From: Nitrosovibrio sp. Nv6
GTDB lineage: Bacteria; Pseudomonadota; Gammaproteobacteria; Burkholderiales; Nitrosomonadaceae
DNA length: 64,000 nt
Direction of reading: 5' to 3'
NCBI RefSeq assembly: GCF_900110495.1
Contig: NZ_FODX01000001.1
Coordinates: 248,001 to 312,000, forward strand
Positions within the stretch are counted from its first letter, which is position 1. Every line of letters starts with the position of its first letter. A program made the translations under genes and the position numbers. Under the pieces are notes generated by a model. That model had not been told where the DNA came from. It was given only the letters and a program-made list of their open reading frames with translations, and made no database searches. Positions 34,963-44,103 of the stretch are shown here, one piece after another.

Positions 34963-35352
34963 ATGAGCACGACCGGTTTCAATCATTATAATTTGCGCGC
35001 TTCACGTGAGCTGATGGACAAGCTCAAAGCGTTCTATTGTGACATCGTGGGTCTCACCGAAGGTCAGCGGCCGCGTTTTGAGAGTTTCGGCTATTGGCTT
35101 TATGCGGGCGATCAATGCGTTCTCCACCTGAGTCAGGCAAAGCCGGATGAGATACGTCTTACGCACGTGACCACAACCTTTGATCATGTGGCGTTTACCT
35201 GCACTAATCGCGCCGAGATGGAAGCGCGCCTGAAGCAGCACAATATTGAATTCAGGACGGGCCAAGTGCCTGCATTGGGCATAACTCAGCTATTCTTCAA
35301 GGATCCGGCGGGGAACGGGTTAGAGCTGAGCTTTGCTGAAGCCCCCGATTGA
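34963..35352 (+). CDS. VOC-family (glyoxalase-like) protein
   Basis: A 129-residue single-module vicinal-oxygen-chelate protein. It starts with FNHYNLRASRELMDKLKAFY (metal His), continues with VCDIVGL-type and FESFGYWLYAGDQCVLHL strands, FDHVAFTC (second His) and ends in the typical DPAGNGLELSF with the metal Glu. Substrate unknown; the family contains glyoxalases, dioxygenases and resistance proteins. Confidence 0.85.
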   Translation: MSTTGFNHYNLRASRELMDKLKAFYCDIVGLTEGQRPRFESFGYWLYAGDQCVLHLSQAKPDEIRLTHVTTTFDHVAFTCTNRAEMEARLKQHNIEFRTGQVPALGITQLFFKDPAGNGLELSFAEAPD

Positions 35353-35595
35353 TATTTGGCGGGCAAGGGAAAATATAATTATCAACCTGCTCGATTGCCT
35401 GACCCTTCATTCGCGCTGTATCACTGCGTTCAAACTGGCAGCGCAGCCCTCGTAAAATAAGCTGGCCATCACCGGCTTTCAGTACAGGCACGTCAAGCGA
35501 AATCACAAGGAAACAATGCACGTAACCCCCGCAGACAAAAGGTACCCACAAACTTGCGAAGAGCAGCGCAGCCGTATTCATCCGCAAACACTGCA

Positions 35596-36339
35596 ATGAC
35601 GAAACCGCTACAGGATAAAGTCGCCATTATCACCGGCTCATCACGTGGCATAGGCGCTGAGATCGCCCGCTCCCTGGCGGGGGCCGGCGCCAAAGTCGTT
35701 GTCAACTACGCAGGAAATCAGAAAGCTGCGGAGATGTTGTGCGCTGCGATAACGGAAGCAGGAGGCGAATCGCTGGCTGTAAAAGCGGACATCAGTGATC
35801 CAACTGAGGTTCGGATGCTATTTGATGCGGCAATCGAGCGCTACAAGCGCCTGGATATTCTTGTCAACAATGCGGGCGTGCTTCTTTCCAAAAGAATTGC
35901 CGATATAAGTGACGAGGAATTCGACCGCGTCTTGAACATTAACGTGAAGGGCGTTTTCTATGCTTTGCGGGAAGCCGCCACCCGCATGGCGGATGGCGGA
36001 CGGGTGGTGAGCGTCTCCAGCACTGTGACGCGGTTGATGCTACCCAATTACGGCGCATATGCGGCCAGTAAAGGCGGAGTCGAACAATTGACGCGCGTCT
36101 TCGCGAAAGAAATGGGCGAACGCGGCATTACCGCCAACATCATTTCGCCGGGGCCGGTCAATACCGAAATGTTTACTGCCGGAAAAAGCGAGGAAACGAT
36201 CAAACGGATGGCCGCCATGTCCTTTACTGGACGCGTGGGCGAGCCGAAGGATATCGCCCGTGTAGTGCTTTTTCTGGTCAGCGATGAAGCCGGTTGGGTT
36301 ACTGGGCAAAATATTAGCGCGAGCGGCGGCGCGGCATAA
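35596..36339 (+). CDS. SDR-family oxidoreductase (FabG-like)
   Basis: A 247-residue classical short-chain dehydrogenase. Cofactor loop TGSSRGIGAEIA, ILVNNAG, the catalytic Ser in VVSVSSTVTRL, YGAYAASKGG with the catalytic Tyr and Lys, and SPGPVNTEMF are present. Asn and Tyr around the first loop (VVNYAGN) suggest NADPH. The ATG at 35596 gives the usual MTKPLQDKVAIITG start, and an upstream in-frame ATG is not needed. It is FabG-like, but its isolation from fatty-acid genes makes a different substrate more likely. Confidence 0.9.
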   Translation: MTKPLQDKVAIITGSSRGIGAEIARSLAGAGAKVVVNYAGNQKAAEMLCAAITEAGGESLAVKADISDPTEVRMLFDAAIERYKRLDILVNNAGVLLSKRIADISDEEFDRVLNINVKGVFYALREAATRMADGGRVVSVSSTVTRLMLPNYGAYAASKGGVEQLTRVFAKEMGERGITANIISPGPVNTEMFTAGKSEETIKRMAAMSFTGRVGEPKDIARVVLFLVSDEAGWVTGQNISASGGAA

Positions 36340-36524
36340 ACTGCAACCCGGCACAGGATGCGCAGGGGGCAAAACGCAACCGATCAAACGGCTAGGATCA
36401 TGAGGCGACGGGTTAGTTCATATGAGATGCGAATGAAGCGTCCCTTTCACTCCACTCATTCTGTCAAGAAATGCCAGGAAGGCCATGCAAAAAGAGGAAT
36501 CGCAACAAATTCTCCTACGCGATA

Positions 36525-36599
36525 GAAAGCCGGAAAACGTACGGGCACTTGAAGCCCACTCAGATTACTAACTGATCTGCTCCGCTTTCCGGTTTTTTT
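36525..36599 (+). terminator. branched hairpin with T-run (terminator or small structured RNA)
   Basis: CCGGAAA (36530-36536) pairs with TTTCCGG (36586-36592), directly followed by seven T (36593-36599). Between the arms lie two smaller perfect hairpins, GGGC/GCCC (36543-36557) and CAGAT/ATCTG (36561-36579), giving a three-way junction. It is placed about 190 bases behind the SDR gene and overlaps the end of the converging small gene. Confidence 0.45.
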
Positions 36600-36826
36600 C
36601 CTATGCTTCCTATCCCCTGGCATTTCACTCTATCCATCATCATGCAGAAGTCCCTTATCTGCATGCAATCGAGAGCCCATTCTCCGGGTTCTGATTCCCG
36701 TATCGCGTCTTCCATTGTCAATGCAGCGGCATCCCAGTGACCATGCGCAATCTCCACCATGGCAATTTTGCACCGTGTTACTTGCGCCGGCGGTGCCGTC
36801 ATCAAAACTTCGTGTATCGTTTTCAC
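36560..36826 (-). CDS. small hypothetical protein
   Basis: An 88-residue soluble protein. The start is well defined: an almost perfect ribosome site AAGGAGGT stands four bases before the GTG at 36826. The protein is acidic and Met/Cys-rich in its middle (AMVEIAHGHWDAAALTMEDA, LDCMQIRDFCMMMDRVKC). The N-terminal half looks helical. I recognise no family. Its last codons lie inside the branched hairpin at 36525-36599. The Cys and Met residues might bind metal, which is speculation. Confidence 0.55.
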   Translation of the reverse strand: MKTIHEVLMTAPPAQVTRCKIAMVEIAHGHWDAAALTMEDAIRESEPGEWALDCMQIRDFCMMMDRVKCQGIGSIGKKPESGADQLVI

Positions 36827-37282
36827 GGCGACCTCCTTGCTCAAATACCCCTCCTATAACTTTGACCAAATCCGCTGCTTCATGTTCCGCTAACCGAGGC
36901 GGTTACAGAAAATGGGAATCATACGTAAAACTTCCTTTTTCAAGACCCCATACATGTCCAGCGTTTTTGTTTCCTAAGTGTGGCTAATGTGTGACGGCGA
37001 ACAGTAGCAGTCCTGTACATAAGATAAAAACATGGATGCGCCGGCCACTCGCTTGACACGAGACGGATACGGCGTGCGTGTACGCGTCACCCTCAGGCAG
37101 AATGATATTGGGCGATACCGCGCCACTGCCTGCTGTCAGGAAAACCGGATGGCGTTAACGGTTCCATAACGGCTTGCCAGAGATGCTGCGCTTGCTCATA
37201 TGGCAGAGCTTCCTCAACGATGGGATGGCAAGGATGGACTCGGTCGCGCTGCCACTATCCAAGCAGAAAGGAGGAAGTATAA
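36827..37282. other. intergenic region between divergent genes
   Basis: About 455 bases without a supported gene. AGAAAGGAGGAAG at 37266-37278 is the ribosome site of the TPR gene. TTGACA at 37053 has no fitting -10 element. Nothing else is seen. Confidence 0.45.
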
Positions 37283-39073
37283 ATGCCGTTTACCTCGAAT
37301 TCGGATCTGCTTACCGCTATCGCGTTTACTCTCTTCTACAGCGGAGCCGTACTTGCGCAATCGTCCGGTTGCTGCGGCACAGCAGTTGCAACGAATGACA
37401 GCAGCATCGGTAGCGGCCGCTATCTGATGCCGAGCCCCGTCTGCAATGGATGCCACACATCAGGCGATGGCTCTGCCCCGAGTAATGCTCAGCAGTTCAA
37501 ATTGGGTGCGGTCGATTTCCCAACTTCAGCCAAATCCAAAAAAACACAAATCAGGTTTCTTCGCGGGATCATCGCCCTTCATTCCTTCTCGTACGAACTG
37601 GCGCTGGATGAGTTTCGCGCGTCCACGGAGATCGAACCGGATTTTATGATGGGCTACTGGGGCGAAGCGATGACATACAACCAACCGCTCTGGGGAAAGC
37701 AAGACTTCGAGGCGGCACGAGAGGTGCTTGCAAAAATAGAGAACCTTCCAGGATCGACCTCAAGGGAGCGTATGTATTTGCATGCGGTGAAAGCATTATA
37801 CGGCGAGGGCGATAAGATCGCTCGCGATAAGGCCTATGCAACAGCAATGGAAAAGATCTACCGGGAGTATCCGGATGACCTGGAGGCGGCATCGTTTTTG
37901 GCGCTTGCTTTGCTTGGAAGCGTCCGGCCCGAGGACCCTGCCGCTTTGCGCACCCGCATGCGCGCAGGCGCAATTGCGTTGGAGGTTACCCGCAAAAAAC
38001 CTGATCACCCCGGCGCCACGCACTACGTCCTCCATGCGTTTGACGATCCCGACCACGCAATCCTGGCGCTTCCGGCGGCCCGGCGTTATGCCGATATCGC
38101 GCCCGATGCACCTCATGCCCTGCATATGCCCGCTCACATCTACCTGCAATTAGGGGCGTGGGTGGACGCCGCTTCAACACAGGAAGCGTTATGGGTACAA
38201 GAAAAAAATCTTTCCATTGCCAATCGCGACTACCACAATCTTTATTGGCTGTTCTACGTCTATTTACAGCAAGGCCGCTACAACAGGGCAGAAGAATTGC
38301 TTGACCTGATGCGAAAAAGCCTGATGGAGGGCCCTGGAGATGACATGTCCTTTGTCGGCTACGGAACTTTCATCTATTCCGGTATGGCTGCTGCTTTCAT
38401 TGTTGAAACCGAACGCTGGGATTTGGCCGAACAGCTAATTGATCCGCTTCAGCAGAACGCCGCACATTTGATTGACGCGATAGAGCACGCTTCCGGCCCG
38501 TTTCAGGCAGCAGCCAAGTACGTCCGGGCGCTATGGATATTCTCGCGTGGTATGGCGGCCGCGAAGAAGAACTCGCGAGACGCCAGGAAAAGTATTGATG
38601 AGCTAGCAGCGATGGAACAGCGAGTCGGCACAGGAGATTTAATTGGTATCGGTTTGCCTTTGCCGATGGTATTGAAAGTTCAAAAACTGGAAATTGCGGC
38701 GGTCGCAAGTGCTTCCGAAGATAAATGGGATGAGGCTATCGAGAACATGGAGAAAGCAATTGCCACGGAAGAATTGGTCCCGCCCACCCCGGGACCACCT
38801 CCACTGATCAAACCCCCGCACGAACTGTTCGGTGAAATCCTGTTAAAGGCAGACCGCGTCGCGGAAGCTGACAAACAGTTTGGCGCAGCACTTCTCCGAC
38901 ATCCAAATCGGGCACGTTCCCTACTAGGTGCTGCGCGCACCGCTGCGCGGCAAGGAGATCAAGAGGACGCTACAAGCTTCTACTCCCAGTTTGTACGTCA
39001 GTGGCTGGGTGACAAAAGGCTGCCGGAGCTGGAAGAAGCCCTGAAGTACTTGAAGCAGGGCACCGCACAGTAG
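37283..39073 (+). CDS. secreted TPR-rich protein with one CxxCH haem-type motif
   Basis: A 596-residue protein with a signal peptide (LLTAIAFTLFYSGAVLA). The mature N-terminus carries SGCCG and then PVCNGCHTSGDG (CxxCH at about residues 55-59), a c-type haem attachment motif, but there is no full cytochrome c domain with a distal Met. The rest consists of tetratricopeptide-like helical pairs (ALDEFRASTEIEPDFMMGYW, RADIAPDAPHALHMPAHIYL-type, YNRAEELLDLMRK, AIENMEKAIATEE, AEADKQFGAALLRHP). Related TPR proteins of this length occur widely, mostly without the haem motif. A role in periplasmic complex assembly or electron transfer is possible. Its leader contains a perfect match to the anti-SD segment of the RNA at 25440-25515. 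Confidence 0.75.
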   Translation: MPFTSNSDLLTAIAFTLFYSGAVLAQSSGCCGTAVATNDSSIGSGRYLMPSPVCNGCHTSGDGSAPSNAQQFKLGAVDFPTSAKSKKTQIRFLRGIIALHSFSYELALDEFRASTEIEPDFMMGYWGEAMTYNQPLWGKQDFEAAREVLAKIENLPGSTSRERMYLHAVKALYGEGDKIARDKAYATAMEKIYREYPDDLEAASFLALALLGSVRPEDPAALRTRMRAGAIALEVTRKKPDHPGATHYVLHAFDDPDHAILALPAARRYADIAPDAPHALHMPAHIYLQLGAWVDAASTQEALWVQEKNLSIANRDYHNLYWLFYVYLQQGRYNRAEELLDLMRKSLMEGPGDDMSFVGYGTFIYSGMAAAFIVETERWDLAEQLIDPLQQNAAHLIDAIEHASGPFQAAAKYVRALWIFSRGMAAAKKNSRDARKSIDELAAMEQRVGTGDLIGIGLPLPMVLKVQKLEIAAVASASEDKWDEAIENMEKAIATEELVPPTPGPPPLIKPPHELFGEILLKADRVAEADKQFGAALLRHPNRARSLLGAARTAARQGDQEDATSFYSQFVRQWLGDKRLPELEEALKYLKQGTAQ

Positions 39074-39293
39074 AGAGTATCTCTACGGACTGACTATGGC
39101 CAATGAACTCGACAGCCCAGCCCAAGCCGACAGAAGTAATGGTATTTAAGCATTTATTATTAATATATTATCTATATTATCTATAATTAACATTAGCATG
39201 AAACATGTACCATTCTTCCAGTCTGAAAAATATCGGCGATCAGCAGCGTTTTGCATTTATCATAACCGAGGGAAATAATCCCCGGAGGCTGAT

Positions 39294-39986
39294 ATGAATA
39301 CCGACGATTCTCTGATAATCGTCATACATCTTGTCGCGGCACTGACAGCAGGCGGCATAATCGGCCTTGAAAGAAGCCTGCACGGTCATCCTGCCGGTTT
39401 CAGAACTCACGCGCTCGTATGCCTCGCATCCAGCTTGCTGATGCTGGTGACGCTATTTCAAGAGAAGTGGTTGCCAAGCGTGCCGATTGATTCCATACGG
39501 ATGGATCCGACCCGAATGGCCCAAGGAATTATGACCGGCATAGGTTTTCTCGGTGCGGGTGTGATTTTCAAAGAGGGCCTGAGTGTCCGAGGATTGACCA
39601 CTGCTGCTTCGATCTGGATCACGGCCGGCATTGGCATTTTGATGGGGATAGGATTTTTCCTGCCTGGGATACTCGGAACCGTCCTCACCTTCGGCGTTCT
39701 CTCGCTGTTTCGTCTGATTGAAAACAAACTGCCTAGCCAGTCCTATGCGCAATATCACGTCAGCTTCGATAGAAACAATGTAATGCCGGAGAATGAAGTC
39801 AGAACACTCGTGGCTGACCACGGGTTTGAGATAGCCACCATGAGTTATCGTGTTACTCAGGCTGGACTGTTCGAGTATCGTATGGATATACGAAGTACAA
39901 ATCCTGGCAGAGCTTCTGCTCTAGCAGAAGTGTTGCGCACTATGGCGTCAGTGCGGGAATTCCGCATCTCCACGACGGGTAGTTAA
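39294..39986 (+). CDS. MgtC/SapB family membrane protein
   Basis: A 230-residue MgtC-type protein. Four to five helices with AALTAGGIIGLERSLHGHPAGFRTHALVCLASSLLML in the first third, GIGFLGAGVIFKEG and GLTTAASIWITAGIGILMGIGFF; then an ACT-like cytoplasmic domain of about 80 residues (VRTLVADHGFEIATMSYRV). MgtC proteins modulate the F-type ATP synthase or magnesium and acid adaptation. CCCGGAGG precedes the ATG. A larger relative is encoded at 1939-3189. Confidence 0.92.
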   Translation: MNTDDSLIIVIHLVAALTAGGIIGLERSLHGHPAGFRTHALVCLASSLLMLVTLFQEKWLPSVPIDSIRMDPTRMAQGIMTGIGFLGAGVIFKEGLSVRGLTTAASIWITAGIGILMGIGFFLPGILGTVLTFGVLSLFRLIENKLPSQSYAQYHVSFDRNNVMPENEVRTLVADHGFEIATMSYRVTQAGLFEYRMDIRSTNPGRASALAEVLRTMASVREFRISTTGS

Positions 39987-40107
39987 GCAGCTAATAATGA
40001 CATCACATGCTTAATCCTGTACCGTGTGCATGGGTATCGTGTGATAACTACACCCCTCAAAGATCAGGATCAATCCTATCGTTTTTTTTTGACAATGGAG
40101 AAAGATC

Positions 40108-40557
40108 ATGAATACTAAAACTACCGCAGCAACAGCCGAAGCCGAGATCCGCCAACTGGTGGATACGTGGCTGAAAGCGGCCAAAACCAAGGACATCAAT
40201 GGAATTATGTCATCCTACGCGCCGGATGTTCTCGCGTTCGATGCAATATCCCAACTGCAATTCAAGGGAGCGGAGGCATACAGAAAACACTGGGAAGCGT
40301 GTCTTTCCATGTGTTCAACCGGCGAGATGATCTTTGAGATTCATGATCTCGAAATTGTGGCGGCGGATGACGTAGCTTTCTCTCATTGCCTCAACTGGTG
40401 CGGTGGAAAAGATGAAAACGGCCAGGAGAAGGCAGGTTGGATGCGCATGACGACCTGTTATCGCAAGACAAGCGGAAAATGGAAAATCGTGCATGAACAT
40501 TTTTCGGTACCCTTCGATATGGAGAGTGGCCGGGCATTGTTCGATCTCAAACCATAG
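40108..40557 (+). CDS. NTF2-like (SnoaL/YybH-type) protein
   Basis: A 149-residue cone-fold protein: an N-terminal helix (IRQLVDTWLKAAKTKDINGIMSSYAPDVLAFD), FKGAEAYRKHWEAC, then beta-strands (EIHDLEIVAADDVAFSHCLN, GWMRMTTCYRKTSGKWKIVHEHFSVPF). The pattern is that of YybH/SgcJ-like stress or polyketide-cyclase-like proteins; the ligand is unknown. GGAG precedes the ATG. It begins a row of small genes on the same strand. Confidence 0.85.
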   Translation: MNTKTTAATAEAEIRQLVDTWLKAAKTKDINGIMSSYAPDVLAFDAISQLQFKGAEAYRKHWEACLSMCSTGEMIFEIHDLEIVAADDVAFSHCLNWCGGKDENGQEKAGWMRMTTCYRKTSGKWKIVHEHFSVPFDMESGRALFDLKP

Positions 40558-40590
40558 CATCAGGAAATAAATTTATCCGGCGGCATATCT

Positions 40591-40612
40591 AGCGAGCCTA
40601 GGCTCGTTCGCT
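40591..40612. repeat. perfect 14-base palindrome between two small genes
   Basis: CGAGCCTAGGCTCG (40593-40606) is fully palindromic and flanked by AGCGA/TCGCT, so the RNA can form a long hairpin 35 bases after the NTF2-like gene. There is no T-run beyond CTTT. It may be a weak terminator or an mRNA-stabilising hairpin. Confidence 0.4.
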
Positions 40613-40691
40613 TTACGGTTGAGTGAGGACCAGCCAATGAAGCAATCCGAAGACCCGCATTTCCAATTTGAAATCAAGCGGAGAAACTATC

Positions 40692-41129
40692 ATGCAATTC
40701 ATGCTATTGGTCAAAGCCGACAAAAACACGGAGGCAGGCATTATGCCCAGCGAAAAGCTCCTGACTGACATGGGAAAATACAACGAGGAGATGGTTGAGG
40801 CGGGTGTGCTGCTCGCGGCCGGGGGACTCCACCCAAGTGCGAAGGGCGCGCGTGTCAGATTCTCGGGTGAGAAACGAACCGTGATCGAAGGACCCTTTCC
40901 GGAGCCAAAAAAGCTGATTGCGGGCTTCTGGCTGATCCAGGTGAAATCCAAGGAAGAAGCTATCGAATGGGTCAAGCGGTGCCCCAATCCAACGGAAGGA
41001 AGAGCGGAAATCGAAATTCGCCAGGTATTCGAAGCGGATGACTTCGGTGTCGAGTTCACTCCCGAACTCCGGGAGCAAGAGAAGCGTATGCAGGCGCAAA
41101 TGTCCGCCCAGAACAAACCCGGTTCTTGA
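40692..41129 (+). CDS. YciI/DGPF-type protein
   Basis: A 145-residue protein of the YCII-related (DGPFAExKE) family: MQFMLLVKADKNTEAG at the start, LLAAGGLHPSAKGARVRF, VIEGPFPEPKKLIAGFWLIQV (family core with EGPF) and EAIEWVKRCP. The fold is a ferredoxin-like dimer of unknown activity, often adjacent to ECF sigma factors, which are absent here. The ATG at 40692 follows GCGGAG. Confidence 0.88.
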   Translation: MQFMLLVKADKNTEAGIMPSEKLLTDMGKYNEEMVEAGVLLAAGGLHPSAKGARVRFSGEKRTVIEGPFPEPKKLIAGFWLIQVKSKEEAIEWVKRCPNPTEGRAEIEIRQVFEADDFGVEFTPELREQEKRMQAQMSAQNKPGS

Positions 41130-41279
41130 AATGGACGATTGATTCATGTTAAGACACAAGACAGATACAAGGATCACATAGAGTCGACAGGAGTTGCAGG
41201 AGGGAAGGGAAGTTTCACCGGCAGCACATGATATCGCACAGGACTTCTCAATCATTGATCAGCTAAAAAGGAGTGCATC

Positions 41280-41681
41280 ATGCAATTGAACCCTTATCTT
41301 AGTTTCAATGGCAAATGCGAGGCAGCGTTCAAGTTCTACGAGCAATGCCTTGGAGGCAAAATCGGCGTAATCCTCACCTACGGGAGTTCGCCAATGGCGG
41401 AGCAGACACCACCGGAATGGCGCGATAAGATCATGCATGCCCGCTTAACGGTGGGAGACGAGGTATTGATGGGTTCGGACAGTCCGCCTGAGCATTATGA
41501 AGAAACAAAGGGCATGTCCGTATCGCTCAACATAGAACTGCCGGAAGATGCAGAACGCATATTTCGCGCATTATCGGAAAATGGCACAGTACGGATGCCG
41601 CTGCAGGAGACGTTTTGGGCTGCCCGCTTTGGCATGCTCGTGGATCAATTCGGTATACCGTGGATGGTAAACTGCGAGTAA
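41280..41681 (+). CDS. PhnB-like VOC protein
   Basis: A 133-residue VOC protein of the PhnB/3-demethylubiquinone-methyltransferase-like type: NPYLSFNGKCEAAFKFYEQCLGG, IMHARLTVGDEVLMGSD, and the WAARFGMLVDQFGIPWMVN C-terminus. AAAAGGAG precedes the ATG. YciI and PhnB-like genes often travel together, as here. Substrate unknown. Confidence 0.9.
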   Translation: MQLNPYLSFNGKCEAAFKFYEQCLGGKIGVILTYGSSPMAEQTPPEWRDKIMHARLTVGDEVLMGSDSPPEHYEETKGMSVSLNIELPEDAERIFRALSENGTVRMPLQETFWAARFGMLVDQFGIPWMVNCE

Positions 41682-41740
41682 TCAGCTCGAACGTCAACGA
41701 TGGGACGAAATGGTGCAGGCTGCCGGTGGCTCGCGGAATA

Positions 41741-42730
41741 TCATGTGATTGCAGCAGCCGTTAAAACGATCTTCCCGATATGCATGCCTGATTCCATCAG
41801 TGCGTGCGCCTTGGCTGCGTCCTCAAGCCGGAACACCTGAAATATCACCGGCTTTAATGTTCCCTGCTGCAGCAGCGGCCAGACTTGCTGTTCCAGTTCC
41901 TGCGCAATCTGTGCTTTCTCCGCGACGCTGCGGGAGCGCAACGTGGATCCGGTATGTGTGAGCCGCTTGGTCAGCATAGTCATCAGGTTCAATTCCCTGG
42001 CCGGGCCATTCTGGACGCCGATCTGGACAATGCGACCATTCAACGCAGCTGCCTTGTAGTTTCTTGCAACGTAGTCGCCGGCAATAATATCGACAATGAC
42101 ATCTGCCCCTTTGCCTCCAGTGAATTTTTTGGTTTCCTCGACAAAGTCCTGCGTACGGTAATTGATGGCCAGATCAGCGCCCAACGCCAGGCATGCCTGC
42201 CGTTTCTCCTCCGAGCCTGCTGTCACCAGAATAGTGGCGCCGAACGCCTTCGAGAGCATGATGGCGGTTGTGCCGATGCCGGAAGACCCACCGTGAATCA
42301 GTACCGTTTCGCCAGTTTTAAGCTTGCCGCGTTGGAACAGGTTGGTCCAAACCGTGAAAAAAGTTTCCGGCAAGGCAGCCGCTTCAACCATGCTGAAATT
42401 TTTTGGCACAGGCAATGCGTTACTTTCATGAACGGCACAATATTCGGCGTAGCCGCCGCCTGCGACAAGCGCGCACACCTTGTCTCCCACCTTGAAGCGC
42501 ACCGTGCGTTCGCCTGAAGCAACAACATCTCCCGCGATTTCGAGTCCGGGAACTGTGGAGGCCCCTGGGGGAGGCGGGTACAATCCTCGCCTCTGCAACA
42601 CGTCCGGACGATTGATCCCTGCCGCCATCACTCTGATCAGGATCTCCCCGCTTCCGGGCTGGGGAATGGGCTGCGCCGCCTGCACCAGTGCCTCCGGTCC
42701 CCCGGGCCTTTGAATATCAATGGCAAGCAT
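41741..42730 (-). CDS. NAD(P)H quinone oxidoreductase, zeta-crystallin/PIG3 type
   Basis: A 329-residue medium-chain dehydrogenase without zinc ligands. MLAIDIQRPGGPEAL at the start, GINRPDVLQRRGLYPPPPGAS, VPGLEIAGDVVASG, the Rossmann loop HGGSSGIGTTAIMLSKAFGA, SEEKRQACLALGADLAINYR (NADPH-type Ser/Lys pocket) and the IGKIVLTA end match the PIG3-like quinone reductases. It reduces quinones or enones in the cytosol. The start at 42730 fits the family; an in-frame TTG at 42760 is less likely. Confidence 0.92.
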   Translation of the reverse strand: MLAIDIQRPGGPEALVQAAQPIPQPGSGEILIRVMAAGINRPDVLQRRGLYPPPPGASTVPGLEIAGDVVASGERTVRFKVGDKVCALVAGGGYAEYCAVHESNALPVPKNFSMVEAAALPETFFTVWTNLFQRGKLKTGETVLIHGGSSGIGTTAIMLSKAFGATILVTAGSEEKRQACLALGADLAINYRTQDFVEETKKFTGGKGADVIVDIIAGDYVARNYKAAALNGRIVQIGVQNGPARELNLMTMLTKRLTHTGSTLRSRSVAEKAQIAQELEQQVWPLLQQGTLKPVIFQVFRLEDAAKAHALMESGMHIGKIVLTAAAIT

Positions 42731-42898
42731 GGTCTGCCGACTGTCAGGTTTGAAAGCCAAGCCTATTCCTGCTATAGGTTAATTAGGGGCGGAGCAGGGA
42801 AGATTCCCGTATCGACCACTGAAGTCCAGTCCTACTTTACCTCAACGTCTTTGCCACTGCACGAGCGCCACAAGAATTCCTGACCGATGGGCTAAATA

Positions 42899-42932
42899 GC
42901 GATACTCTTTGAACCTCATAGTTGAGTATCGC
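42899..42932. promoter_or_regulatory. inverted repeat with perfect 9-base arms upstream of the PfpI-like gene
   Basis: GCGATACTC (42899-42907) and GAGTATCGC (42924-42932) are perfectly complementary around a 16-base spacer, about 100 bases upstream of the gene at 43035, in a 304-base gap. It could be an operator or a leader hairpin. There is no T-run on either strand. Confidence 0.4.
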
Positions 42933-43034
42933 GCTAAACGCTGTACGAAGCGGACGAGCCAGATGAAGAGATAGGCGTATGAAAGGCGCTAACAGGCATA
43001 TCACTACGAGTTCTCAATCAGAAGGAGGTGTTCC

Positions 43035-43724
43035 ATGAAAATTCTCATTGTTCTCACGTCTCACGATCAACTCGGCAGCACGGGCAAGAAAACAGGCTTC
43101 TGGCTGGATGAGTTCGTAGCGCCTTATTATGTACTGAAAGAAGGCGGGGCAGAGATCATGCTGTTCTCGCCGAAGGGCGGCCAGCCTCCAGTCGATCCAA
43201 AAAGCGATCTACCGGAAAACCACACCCATTTAACGAAGCGCTTCCGCACAGATGGCGCTGCACAGGCTGAACTCGCCAACACGGAAGAGTTGGTCTATGC
43301 AACGGCAAGCGACTTTGACGCTGTCTTTTATCCCGGAGGACATGGTCCAATGTGGGACATGCCTGACAATCCCATATCCATTGCGCTGCTCGAAGACTTC
43401 GTGAAGGCTGACAAGCCGATCGCTGCAGTGTGCCATGCACCAGCCGCGTTGATCAATGTGCGAGGAAAAGACGGTGAATATCTGATTAAAGGAAAACGTG
43501 TGACCGGATTTGCAAATACGGAAGAAGAAGCGGTAGGCTTGACCAACGTGGTTCCTTTCCTGTTGGAAGACCAGCTAAGGGAACGAGGCGCCATTTACAG
43601 TAAGGCAGACAACTGGGCGCCCTACGTCCAGGTGGACGGCAAGCTGGTGACCGGTCAGAACCCAGCCTCATCACGCCCTGCAGCAGAAGAGCTGCTGAGG
43701 CTGTTGGGGGAGTCGACGCCATAG
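43035..43724 (+). CDS. DJ-1/PfpI (Hsp31-like) family protein
   Basis: A 229-residue class I glutamine-amidotransferase-like protein: TSHDQLGSTGKKTGFWLDEF (family start with the catalytic-site Glu), AVFYPGGHGPMWDM, the nucleophile elbow AAVCHAPAALI with the reactive Cys, GKRVTGFANTEEEAV and a VTGQNPASSRPAAEELL end. Relatives act as glyoxalase III, chaperone or protein deglycase under carbonyl stress. AAGGAGG precedes the ATG. A 9-base inverted repeat lies 100 bases upstream. Confidence 0.92.
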   Translation: MKILIVLTSHDQLGSTGKKTGFWLDEFVAPYYVLKEGGAEIMLFSPKGGQPPVDPKSDLPENHTHLTKRFRTDGAAQAELANTEELVYATASDFDAVFYPGGHGPMWDMPDNPISIALLEDFVKADKPIAAVCHAPAALINVRGKDGEYLIKGKRVTGFANTEEEAVGLTNVVPFLLEDQLRERGAIYSKADNWAPYVQVDGKLVTGQNPASSRPAAEELLRLLGESTP

Positions 43725-43849
43725 ATACGCTATAAAGCCATGGATTTCAGGGGTAGGGTGCGCCATACGCACTTATTCGACATTGTCTTAAACAGCTGGC
43801 CGTGGCCCGTCCATAGGGACCAGCAAAGAGGATGACAGGAACAGTCAAC

Positions 43850-44068
43850 GTGGACAAAAGTGAATGGTATTTTAATGTAGGGTACGTGGAGATATTGTAC
43901 GCAGCCATGGTGGTTGGCATTTTTGTTGCTCTTTATTTCTTCCGCCGCCTCAGCCGTACGTCTGGGCTGGCCGCTCACATGATCGAGGAACGGGGCAAAC
44001 TGGTGGGCTTGCTTACGCTCGCTGTGTTGCTCTTTGTGCTCAACAGGGTGCTGGGGGATCTGTGGTAA
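43850..44068 (+). CDS. small two-helix membrane protein
   Basis: A 72-residue protein with helices at about YVEILYAAMVVGIFVALYFF and LVGLLTLAVLLFVLNRVLG and a charged loop between (RRLSRTSGLAAHMIEERGK). I chose GTG at 43850 because AGGA stands at the right distance; an ATG six codons upstream (43832) has a GAGG directly touching it, too close to serve. Function unknown. Confidence 0.5.
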   Translation: MDKSEWYFNVGYVEILYAAMVVGIFVALYFFRRLSRTSGLAAHMIEERGKLVGLLTLAVLLFVLNRVLGDLW

Positions 44069-44103
44069 TGGCATCTGTGGCCCTTTGTCTTGCACATTCC
44101 GGC

